From assembly GCA_947169835.1 (NCBI GenBank), contig CAMVRH010000019.1, positions 1-10,915 on the forward strand: a stretch of 10,915 nucleotides of DNA. Reading direction: 5' to 3'. The DNA is from an uncultured Lachnospira sp. Lineage in GTDB: Bacteria; Bacillota; Clostridia; Lachnospirales; Lachnospiraceae. The position numbers and the translations under genes are program-made. Below are positions 1 through 6,335 of the stretch, piece by piece. A model generated the notes under the pieces. That model had not been told where the DNA came from and searched no databases. It saw only the letters and a list, made by a program, of their open reading frames with translations. Every line of letters begins with the position of its first letter. Within the stretch, counting starts at the first letter, position 1.

Positions 1-1553
1 ACTTTATCTAAGTCCTGGTCAAAGGCCTTGCAAAGCATCTTCGCATTTGAAACACCAATATGCGGAATTCCAAGTCCATATAAAACTGCTGCTGGCTCAG
101 CCTTTCTAGAAGCCTCAACCGATGCGACGATATTGTCATAAGACTTCTCGCCGAAGCCCTCCATAGTTACAATCTCATCTTTATATTTGTCTAAGTGATA
201 AATGTCTGCAAACTCATGTATAAATCCTGCATCCACAAACTTCTCCAAAGTCTCCTCGCTCAAGCCCTCAATGTTTAGAGCATTCCTTGTCACAAACAAA
301 GTAAACTTCTTAATGTTCTTTGCCGGACAGTTTGGATTTACACAGTGCAAAGTCTTAACGCCAAGTTCATTTTTAATCTCAGTCTTTTCACCGCACACTG
401 GACAAACATCTGGAATCTCTATAGTTCCACTCTTTGTCTTATTCTCTGCAATCTGCGGAATAATCATATTGGCTTTGTAAACTTCTATTTCATCGCCCAC
501 GCCCAATTCCAGCTCTTCCACAATACTCACATTGTGAACCGAGGCTCTACTTACTGTAGTTCCCTCTAATTCCACTGGGTCAAATACCGCAACTGGATTA
601 ATCAGTCCAGTTCTGCTCGCACTCCACTCAATATATTTAAGCTTAGTGCTCGCTATTTCATCTTGCCACTTAAACGCGATTCCATTTCTAGGGAACTTCG
701 CCGTAGTTCCAAGTGACAATCCATATTCGATATCGTCAAATACCAAGACCAATCCATCTGATGGATAATCGTATGTCTTTATAGCCTCTGCAAAGTAATT
801 GACATTCTCCTGCATATTGGAAGCATTTGACATCTTTCTCTCGACTGTCTCAAAGCCCTGCTCATCTAGCCAATTTAGTTGCTCGTTAACTGAGTTTGTA
901 AAATCATCATCACTCTCTATCAGAGCGAACGCAATAAATCTAACATTTCTCTCTGCTGTCACACTGCTATCTAACTGACGCACAGATCCAGAGCATAGGT
1001 TTCTTGGATTCTTGTACTTCGAATCCGCATCCTCTATAGTCTTATTAATTTCTTCAAAGTCGCTATACTTAATTACAGCCTCGCCTCGAAGAACCAATCT
1101 TCCTTTATACGGAATAGAAACTGGCACATTCTTAAAAGTTTTGGCATTAGCAGTTACTACTTCGCCCACTGTACCGTTTCCTCTAGTTACAGCCTTCTCC
1201 AAAGTTCCATTGTTATATGTAAGAACTATCGTTAATCCATCTAACTTCCAAGAAAGTACGGCTTCTTTGTCGCCGACAAAGGAAACTAACTCATCCACTT
1301 CCTTAGTCTTATCTAGACTAAGCATTGGTGATGCGTGCTTTTCCTTAGGAAGTTCGCTTAACACTTCATAACCTACATTTACAGTTGGACTGTTAGCCAA
1401 AACTATGCCTGTCTCTTTTTCAAGGCTCACTAATTCATCGTAAAGCTGATCGTACTCGAAGTTTGTCATAATTTCTTTGGCATCTTGGTAGTACGCTTTA
1501 CTTGCCTTGTTTAGTATTTCGACTAATTCTTTTATCCTTTTACTTTTGTCCAT
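1..1553 (-). CDS. ligA: NAD+-dependent DNA ligase LigA, divergent type (3' end cut by window)
   Basis: Seals nicks in duplex DNA using NAD+ in replication and repair. The frame stays open to the left edge: 517 residues are visible and the C-terminus, including any BRCT domain, lies outside. In order I see an N-terminal Ia region (Tyr21-Tyr22, FEYD 32-35), the SPTVNVG stretch, and the adenylation domain with nucleophile Lys103 in WKLDG. Further on are TRGNG 123-127, RGE 156-158, Arg184 and Arg192, SDG 265-267, and Lys295 in IAFKW. An OB-fold (GTTVSRASVHN) follows, then a four-Cys zinc finger (Cys384, 387, 404, 409) and the start of the helix-hairpin-helix domain. Several residues differ from E. 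coli LigA: Ser101 replaces the Glu before KxDG, Val271 the motif IV Lys, and TRGNG the usual TRGDG. The ATG at 1553 has GGAG at 1560-1563, six bases away, and overlaps the rluF end by 14 bases, suggesting translational coupling. The family is certain; activity with these changes is inferred. Confidence 0.95.
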   Translation of the reverse strand, partial: MDKSKRIKELVEILNKASKAYYQDAKEIMTNFEYDQLYDELVSLEKETGIVLANSPTVNVGYEVLSELPKEKHASPMLSLDKTKEVDELVSFVGDKEAVLSWKLDGLTIVLTYNNGTLEKAVTRGNGTVGEVVTANAKTFKNVPVSIPYKGRLVLRGEAVIKYSDFEEINKTIEDADSKYKNPRNLCSGSVRQLDSSVTAERNVRFIAFALIESDDDFTNSVNEQLNWLDEQGFETVERKMSNASNMQENVNYFAEAIKTYDYPSDGLVLVFDDIEYGLSLGTTAKFPRNGIAFKWQDEIASTKLKYIEWSASRTGLINPVAVFDPVELEGTTVSRASVHNVSIVEELELGVGDEIEVYKANMIIPQIAENKTKSGTIEIPDVCPVCGEKTEIKNELGVKTLHCVNPNCPAKNIKKFTLFVTRNALNIEGLSEETLEKFVDAGFIHEFADIYHLDKYKDEIVTMEGFGEKSYDNIVASVEASRKAEPAAVLYGLGIPHIGVSNAKMLCKAFDQDLDK

Positions 1554-2298
1554 CTGTATCTCCATTTGAATCTTTTATCTGATTCAATAATTCTTCCACT
1601 TCCATATCAGTTAGGTTTCTATACTTACCCATTCCTAGGTTTCCAAGTTCAATATTCATTATACGAACTCTCTGCAACTTGTTTACATTGTACCCAAGTG
1701 CTTTACACATACGTCTAATCTGTCTATTTAGCCCCTGCGTCAAAACAATATTAAACTCATGTTTCTTTGTCTTTTTAACTTCGCAAGGTCTAGTCTTTAC
1801 TCCATCGAGTATTGTAACTCCGCTAGACATAGCCTCAATAAACTCGCCAGTTATCTCTTTGTCTACAGTCACTACATATTCCTTCTCGTGGAAGTTTGAT
1901 GCCTTAAGTATTCCGTTTACTATTGAGCCATCATTTGTAAGAAGTATTAAACCTCTTGAGTTTTTATCTAAGCGACCTATTGGGTAAATTCTTTTTTCAT
2001 ATCCAATGTAGTCGATAATGTTATCTGGGTTGTCTTTTTGTGCGGTACACTCCACACCTTCTGGCTTATTAAAAGCGATGATAATTTGCTCTTCCTCTCT
2101 AGAGACTTCTTTACCCTTAACTTTTACTACATCAGTATCAGTTACTTTGTCGCCCAAGACTGCTATGCAATCATTAATTGTAATCTCGCCAGCCTCCGTC
2201 AACCTGTCAGCCTCTCTTCTAGAGCAAACTCCAGCATCGCTTAAAAATTTGTTAAGCCTAACTTCCTTATTTTCACTTTTTTCTTTGTATCTTTTCAT
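1540..2298 (-). CDS. rluF: 23S rRNA pseudouridine synthase, RluF/RluB type
   Basis: Converts a uridine in 23S rRNA to pseudouridine; E. coli RluF acts on U2604 and RluB on U2605. With the start chosen here it has 252 residues. An S4 RNA-binding domain (about residues 13-65, RLNKFLSDAG...SRREAD) is followed by the RsuA-type catalytic domain. The latter holds KPEG 78-81, the catalytic Asp111 in GRLD 108-111, LLTNDG 119-124, HEKEYVVTVD 137-146 and LNRQIRRM 190-197. The sequence between GRLD and RIMN resembles RluF most. I chose the ATG at 2298: GGGAG at 2305-2309 lies six bases upstream. The adjacent ATG at 2301 is too close, and the ATG at 2349 lies ahead of the terminator hairpin of the previous gene. 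It is followed by ligA with a 14-base overlap. No clear promoter is visible, so expression may come from read-through. The exact target uridine is not proven. Confidence 0.93.
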   Translation of the reverse strand: MKRYKEKSENKEVRLNKFLSDAGVCSRREADRLTEAGEITINDCIAVLGDKVTDTDVVKVKGKEVSREEEQIIIAFNKPEGVECTAQKDNPDNIIDYIGYEKRIYPIGRLDKNSRGLILLTNDGSIVNGILKASNFHEKEYVVTVDKEITGEFIEAMSSGVTILDGVKTRPCEVKKTKKHEFNIVLTQGLNRQIRRMCKALGYNVNKLQRVRIMNIELGNLGMGKYRNLTDMEVEELLNQIKDSNGDTDGQK

Positions 2299-2315
2299 CA
2301 TTATCTCCCGACAAT

Positions 2316-2347
2316 AAATAAAAAGGTGCCAGATATCCTCTGGCACC
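2316..2347 (-). terminator. Intrinsic terminator after the membrane-protein gene, just before rluF
   Basis: Read on the minus strand, a perfect 9-bp stem (GGTGCCAGA with TCTGGCACC, 2339-2347 and 2325-2333) closes a 5-base loop. It is followed by TTTTTATTT. It starts 9 bases past the stop of the membrane-protein gene and ends only about 17 bases before the rluF start codon, so it could act either as a full terminator or as a partial one between cistrons. Confidence 0.88.
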
Positions 2348-2356
2348 AATAAATTC

Positions 2357-3136
2357 TTATTTCTTTTTAGTTGGAGCTTGTGTAGCTTTTTGACTACTTG
2401 CTTTAAGCTTATTAATAAAGTCCTTCAAATATCTGTCTGATTCACAAGCTTCGTTTAACTCTTTCTCTACATCATTCTTCAATGCCACTACATCATCATC
2501 TTTAGATACTTCAGCAATATACTTTGCTATATCACTGTTACTCTTAATACCGTTGTGAACATAAACATTACCTGTCTTTGAATCTACAATAACATATAAA
2601 GTCTGCAACGATGGAGCCGCTGTAGCAATATTCTTAAACTTAGTTTGAGAATATGCATAAACCACGTATGTATTTGGCTTCAAACCGTTCTTTGTGTAAC
2701 ATTCAATGTCAGAGTAAGAAACGATGTAATCCTTATATCCAATCTCGCTCTCGTCAATAGCACCCATATTATCCACATAACGAGCTAACTCCTGGTGACG
2801 TTTAGCAGGATCCTTTATAAGGAATGCTCTCAAATAGTGCGAAACCACATCCGAAATTTCTGGATATTTCTCGTCCTGCAAAGCATTTTCAGATGCTTCA
2901 CGAGTTGAGTTGCTGTTAGATTTACCAACAAAATGCACTATCATAAAAATAACGCAACCTACTAGCACTAATGCAACAATGGCTGCAATTACCATATCGA
3001 TACGAATCTTCGATTTTTTCTTTTTTCTTCTTGGTTTTTCAACATCTGGAAGAATCTTCGCTTCTGGTTCGCTCTCTACTTCTTTAAGCAGCGCTTCCAA
3101 TTCTTCACTAGATAGTTTTCTTTCTTGATTATCCAT
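2357..3136 (-). CDS. Single-pass membrane protein with extracytoplasmic NTF2-like domain, unknown function
   Basis: 259 residues with the start chosen here. An acidic cytoplasmic N-terminus (1-34) is followed by a basic RRKKKKSK block (36-43), which sets the inside orientation, and one membrane helix (about 47-71). An extracytoplasmic domain (about 88-200) has alternating helix and strand segments (YLRAFLIKDP, VVYAYSQTKFK, TLYVIVDSKTGNVYVHNG) resembling an NTF2-like fold. A charged helical region (about 200-246) and a tail SQKATQAPTKKK end the protein. I recognise it as a type of protein common in Lachnospiraceae but know no assigned function. The ATG at 3136 has GGGAG (3143-3147) six bases upstream. 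An earlier in-frame start at 3196 is impossible for the main transcript because it lies before the promoter at 3165-3193. It is probably monocistronic, with its own promoter and terminator. The tail closely matches that of the penicillin-binding protein at 7111-9621, hinting at a shared cell-wall location. Confidence 0.85.
   Translation of the reverse strand: MDNQERKLSSEELEALLKEVESEPEAKILPDVEKPRRKKKKSKIRIDMVIAAIVALVLVGCVIFMIVHFVGKSNSNSTREASENALQDEKYPEISDVVSHYLRAFLIKDPAKRHQELARYVDNMGAIDESEIGYKDYIVSYSDIECYTKNGLKPNTYVVYAYSQTKFKNIATAAPSLQTLYVIVDSKTGNVYVHNGIKSNSDIAKYIAEVSKDDDVVALKNDVEKELNEACESDRYLKDFINKLKASSQKATQAPTKKK
2360..2395 (-). repeat. Lys-rich tail motif, copy 1 (SQKATQAPTKKK)
   Basis: The last 12 codons of the membrane-protein gene encode SQKATQ directly followed by APTKKK. 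The same two blocks, separated by four residues, occur in the PBP tail (9496-9543). At DNA level CCAACTAAAAAGAA is identical in both copies. Because the genes are on opposite strands, the copies are inverted relative to each other. Confidence 0.8.
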
Positions 3137-3164
3137 AGGTTTCTCCCTTAAATTAATCCCTACT

Positions 3165-3193
3165 ATAATAACAAAAAAAGGGCTAAAATTCAA
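3165..3193 (-). promoter_or_regulatory. Sigma-A-type promoter of the membrane-protein gene
   Basis: Minus-strand -35 TTGAAT (3193-3188), 17-base spacer, -10 TATTAT (3170-3165). Transcription should start near 3158, leaving a leader of about 22 bases that contains the GGGAG ribosome site. This placement supports the 3136 start codon. It is divergent from the tRNA promoter. Confidence 0.75.
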
Positions 3194-3206
3194 CAAATTG
3201 GGCTTC

Positions 3207-3235
3207 TTGATAATCGTATATTTTTACGATAAAAT
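3207..3235 (+). promoter_or_regulatory. Sigma-A-type promoter of the tRNA-Arg gene
   Basis: -35 TTGATA (3207-3212), 17-base spacer, -10 TAAAAT (3230-3235), so transcription should start near 3242, a few bases before the mature tRNA 5' end at 3246. The spacer contains a 6-bp inverted repeat, ATCGTA (3213-3218) with TACGAT (3225-3230), whose second arm overlaps the first -10 base. Confidence 0.78.
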
Positions 3236-3245
3236 TGTGTCAATT

Positions 3246-3317
3246 GTACCTGTAGTCTAATGGATAGAACGTCGGCCTCCGGAGCCGGAAATACAGGTTC
3301 AACTCCTGTCAGGTACA
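3246..3317 (+). tRNA. trnR-CCG: tRNA-Arg (anticodon CCG)
   Basis: Reads CGG arginine codons. The 7-bp acceptor stem pairs GTACCTG (3246-3252) with CAGGTAC (3310-3316), with discriminator A3317. The anticodon stem TCGGC/GCCGG (one G-U pair) closes the loop CTCCGGA, giving anticodon CCG at 3279-3281. The T stem ACAGG/CCTGT holds loop TTCAACT. The D arm keeps A14, GG18-19 and A21, but its stem has a C12-A23 mismatch and a U13-G22 wobble. CCA is not encoded. It is a single tRNA gene with its own promoter and terminator, not part of a cluster. Confidence 0.96.
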
Positions 3318-3321
3318 TAAG

Positions 3322-3371
3322 AGAAGACACAAAACGAACTTATTTATCAGTTCATAATGTGTCTTCTTTTT
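3322..3371 (+). terminator. Intrinsic terminator of the tRNA-Arg gene
   Basis: Two stacked stems: AGAAGACACA (3322-3331) with TGTGTCTTCT (3358-3367), and inside it GAACT (3336-3340) with AGTTC (3349-3353), followed by a T run to 3371. It begins five bases after the tRNA. Its end overlaps the stop codon of the convergent DUF5688 gene by two bases. On the minus strand no T tract follows, so it is a weaker terminator in that direction. Confidence 0.88.
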
Positions 3372-4362
3372 ACACTTCTTCTATTACAACCTCATCCAAT
3401 TTTCTACTGTATGAGTAAATTTTGTTGGACAATATCTCTACACTATCCAAACTGTTTTTATTAACATCATTTAGTATTTCATTTAATCTTTTGGCGCTGC
3501 CGCTTTTCTTTGGAACCAAAAGCACTTCATGAATAGAGCTTGGAATAATAAATAGATCCAATCCCTTTTCCTCGGCAAAGTCCTTTAATACATTGGGATA
3601 CATCATGCAAACCGCACCATTTGTCTTGATATCGTTCGTCAAAATAAACATTTCCATCGGCTTTTGTCTCTCGACTTTATCTATCTCTTCATTAACCATC
3701 TCTTCCACTTCTTCTTTGGTCTTTCCACCATATTCCACATCTTCCGCCAATATGTCAGTGCTTCCTGTAATTCTCTCAATAATCATATCCTTTATGACAT
3801 CTTTCATCCTAAGAATCTCGGGCTTCCTTTTCTCCAAAGTGTTAGCATAGGCCTTTTTATATAATTCCTCTTCGTTTATCCCCCAGTGTTTTAAGTGGTC
3901 ATTGTGTATCAATACTGTAGCTGAACACTCGTCTGACGAAACAGCAACATAGTATACAATCCCCAAATCTAAATACGCTCTCCACGGAACATCTTTAAGC
4001 AGTTTTTCATTCATTTCCTGATTAACTAGTTTGAGAAAAATTTGATCTTGTACTTTGTCGTAGTCTGTAAAATCTTCAATATCTATTTCATCTTGAAAAC
4101 GCGCCAACCCTCGTTTGTACGTTTCAATGATTTCTTCGCAAATATCATCTAACAATCTTCCCTCTCTGTAATCCTCGTAAAACTCACTCAAGTATATAGT
4201 GGGAGTTGCTTTTTCATCTTTCACCACAAAGCTAAGCGCTTTTCTTCTTACACCGTTATTCTTAACTACATTTCTAACAGTAACTATACATCCAGGAATA
4301 TCCTCCTGAATCAAATCCTCTACTCTCTCACGGACATCCTCCGTAAAATCTTCATAATACAT
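3370..4362 (-). CDS. DUF5688 family protein, unknown function
   Basis: A 330-residue soluble protein with no signal peptide or membrane segment, rich in Glu, Lys and Asp. It matches my memory of DUF5688, a family typical of Lachnospiraceae and relatives. Visible signs are the N-terminal MYYEDF segment, a VVKNNGV strand-turn near residue 33, PTIYLSEFYEDYREGRLLDDI about 54-74, and VPWRAYLDLGIVYYVAV about 125-141. The C-terminal part contains MFILTNDIKTNGAVCMMYPNVL and IIPSSIHEVLLVP, and ends in VVIEEV. The function of the family is unknown to me. It is transcribed alone from a good promoter at 4413-4441. The ATG at 4362 is the natural start for the family, yet no GGAGG-like site precedes it; the upstream bases are ATGGCTTTGAGTCGAAAAAT. 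Its end abuts the tRNA terminator. Confident as a real gene and fairly confident on family. Confidence 0.85.
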   Translation of the reverse strand: MYYEDFTEDVRERVEDLIQEDIPGCIVTVRNVVKNNGVRRKALSFVVKDEKATPTIYLSEFYEDYREGRLLDDICEEIIETYKRGLARFQDEIDIEDFTDYDKVQDQIFLKLVNQEMNEKLLKDVPWRAYLDLGIVYYVAVSSDECSATVLIHNDHLKHWGINEEELYKKAYANTLEKRKPEILRMKDVIKDMIIERITGSTDILAEDVEYGGKTKEEVEEMVNEEIDKVERQKPMEMFILTNDIKTNGAVCMMYPNVLKDFAEEKGLDLFIIPSSIHEVLLVPKKSGSAKRLNEILNDVNKNSLDSVEILSNKIYSYSRKLDEVVIEEV

Positions 4363-4412
4363 ATTTTTCGACTCAAAGCCATATGCAACTTATGATATAT
4401 ACCGACTTACAC

Positions 4413-4441
4413 ATTATACTGTGTGACTAATTGTTTTTCAA
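4413..4441 (-). promoter_or_regulatory. Sigma-A-type promoter of the DUF5688 gene
   Basis: Minus-strand -35 TTGAAA (4441-4436), 17-base spacer, -10 TATAAT (4418-4413), close to consensus. The start should be near 4406, giving a leader of about 44 bases. The -10 is flanked by ACAC and GTGT, a short inverted repeat that could bind a regulator but may be chance. Confidence 0.82.
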
Positions 4442-4463
4442 TAGTAAAAACAAAGTTTTCCAC

Positions 4464-4497
4464 AAAAAATAAAAGCCAGTTGGATTTCCAACTGACT
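4464..4497 (-). terminator. Intrinsic terminator of the yigZ-typA operon
   Basis: On the minus strand a 10-bp stem (4497-4488 with 4483-4474, including one G-U pair) closes a 4-base loop and is followed by TTTATTTTTT. It lies five bases past the typA stop codon. Confidence 0.9.
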
Positions 4498-4502
4498 TAA
4501 AC

Positions 4503-6335
4503 TTATTTTTCGTTCTGTCTTCTAATCATATCCCTCTTTCTTAGTGTAGGATCAAGAATCTTCTTTCTGATTCTCAAATTCTCTGGAGTTATTTCTAGAA
4601 GTTCATCTGTATCTATAAACTCTAAAGCTTGTTCAAGGCTTAACTCTTTCTTAGGAGTAAGTCTTAGCGCTTCATCCGAACTAGATGTTCTAGTATTTGT
4701 AAGATGCTTTGTCTTACAAACATTAATCTCAATATCTTCTGCTCTTCCAGTCTCTCCTACCACCATGCCGGCGTATACTTTTTCGCCCACGCCTATAAAC
4801 AATGTTCCACGCTCCTGCGCGTTGAATAGTCCATATGTGATAGCCTCTCCATTCTCAAAAGCGATAAGCGAACCTTGTTTTCTATATGTAATGTCACCTT
4901 TGTATGGACCGTAACCGTCAAAGATAGTATTCATAATACCATTACCCTTTGTATCGGTCATAAACTGTCCGCGGTAACCAACTAGTCCTCTTGAAGGAAT
5001 AGCAAACTCTAATCTCGAGTAACCACCTTGTCCAGCAGTCATTCCTTTAAGTTCACCTTTTCTCTGACTAAGTTTTTCAATGATAGAACCACTAAACTCT
5101 TCTGGCACATCGATAAAGCATCTCTCCATAGGCTCTAGTTTTTGTCCATCTTCTTTTTTATAAATAACCTCAGCCTTACTTACTGCAAACTCATATCCTT
5201 CACGTCTCATATTCTCAATCAAAACAGAAAGGTGGAGTTCACCACGGCCTGATACTTTAAACGCATCTGTACCTTCAGTCTCTTCCACGCGAAGAGATAC
5301 GTCAGTATTCAACTCCTTAAACAAACGGTCTCTCAAATGTCTAGAAGTAACAAACTTACCTTCCTGACCCGCCAAAGGACTATCATTAACCATAAATGTC
5401 ATAGATATAGTAGGTTCAGAAATCTTCTGGAAAGCAATTGGCTTTGGTGCATCCACATCACAGATAGTATCTCCAATGTGAAGATCTGCAATACCAGATA
5501 TAGCAACAATATCACCCACTGTAGCTTCCTGTACCTCTTCTTTTTCTAGACCTTCAAAGACCTGTAGTTTTGTAATCTTAACTTTTTCGTTTTTATCTTT
5601 CTCGTGATGGTTAACAAGTAAAGCATCCTGATTTAAACGCAAAGTTCCGTTATCAATCTTACCAACACCAATTCTTCCTACATATTCATTGTAGTCGATT
5701 GTGCTAATAAGCATCTGCAAATCAGCCTCAGGGTCACCCTCTGGAGCTGGAATGTAATCGATAATAGTCTCAAACAAAGCTTTCATATCACCAGTTTTCT
5801 CATCTGGATCCATAGATGCATAACCTTGTTTTGCAGAAGCATAAACAAATGGACACTCTAGTTGACTCTCGTTTGCATCTAGGTCAATCAAAAGTTCTAA
5901 CACCTCGTCCACTACTTCCTCGCATCTTGCTTCAGGTCTATCAATCTTGTTAACACAAACGATAACTGGAAGTTCTAACTCAAGCGCCTTCTTCAAAACA
6001 AATCTAGTCTGTGGCATAGCACCTTCAAAAGCATCTACCACTAAAACTACACCATTCACCATTTTAAGAACACGCTCTACTTCACCACCAAAATCTGCGT
6101 GACCTGGTGTATCAATAATGTTAATCTTTGTATCCTTATATGAAACAGCAGTGTTTTTAGAAAGGATTGTGATTCCACGTTCTCTCTCAAGATCATTTGA
6201 GTCCATTACTCTCTCAGCAACCTCTTGATTCTCTCTAAATACACCGCTCTGCTTTAATAGCTCGTCCACCAAAGTAGTTTTACCGTGGTCAACGTGTGCA
6301 ATTATTGCAATATTTCTAATATCTTCTCTAACCAT
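4503..6335 (-). CDS. typA: Translational GTPase TypA/BipA
   Basis: Ribosome-binding GTPase of the EF-G/LepA group, involved in ribosome assembly and in adaptation to stress and low temperature. Its 610 residues are the usual family length. G motifs are AHVDHGKT 13-20 (P loop), RGIT 53-56, DTPGH 75-79, NKID 129-132 and SAK 167-169. Behind them come an EF-Tu-like domain 2, EF-G domain III and V-like folds (ERCFIDVPEEFSGSIIEKL, YRGQFMTDTKGNG), and the typical TypA C-terminus with LTNTRTSSSDEALRL and an RKKILDP segment. The start codon overlaps the yigZ stop by eight bases, and AGAAGG lies about nine bases upstream, so the pair is probably translationally coupled. Nothing is missing or unusual. 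The identification is very secure. Confidence 0.98.
   Translation of the reverse strand: MVREDIRNIAIIAHVDHGKTTLVDELLKQSGVFRENQEVAERVMDSNDLERERGITILSKNTAVSYKDTKINIIDTPGHADFGGEVERVLKMVNGVVLVVDAFEGAMPQTRFVLKKALELELPVIVCVNKIDRPEARCEEVVDEVLELLIDLDANESQLECPFVYASAKQGYASMDPDEKTGDMKALFETIIDYIPAPEGDPEADLQMLISTIDYNEYVGRIGVGKIDNGTLRLNQDALLVNHHEKDKNEKVKITKLQVFEGLEKEEVQEATVGDIVAISGIADLHIGDTICDVDAPKPIAFQKISEPTISMTFMVNDSPLAGQEGKFVTSRHLRDRLFKELNTDVSLRVEETEGTDAFKVSGRGELHLSVLIENMRREGYEFAVSKAEVIYKKEDGQKLEPMERCFIDVPEEFSGSIIEKLSQRKGELKGMTAGQGGYSRLEFAIPSRGLVGYRGQFMTDTKGNGIMNTIFDGYGPYKGDITYRKQGSLIAFENGEAITYGLFNAQERGTLFIGVGEKVYAGMVVGETGRAEDIEINVCKTKHLTNTRTSSSDEALRLTPKKELSLEQALEFIDTDELLEITPENLRIRKKILDPTLRKRDMIRRQNEK

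Noticed and set aside
202..569. Plus-strand reading frames opposite ligA
   Set aside because: They are antisense shadows of a clearly conserved ligase and show no ribosome site or protein-like composition.
1012..1371. 119-codon plus-strand frame opposite ligA
   Set aside because: The minus strand encodes the ligase adenylation domain here; the Ser/Thr/Leu-rich plus product is typical of antisense translation.
2302..2349. N-terminal extension of rluF starting at 2349
   Set aside because: The extra codons translate straight through the terminator hairpin of the preceding gene and lack a ribosome site; GGAG at the right spacing points to 2298.
3137..3196. Longer membrane-protein start at 3196
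   Set aside because: It lies before the TTGAAT-N17-TATTAT promoter, so it would not be in the transcript; 3136 has a proper GGGAG site.
3246..3371. tRNA gene as an integration site for a mobile element
   Set aside because: The tRNA is followed directly by its terminator and a housekeeping-like gene; there is no integrase and no repeated tRNA 3' end in the window.
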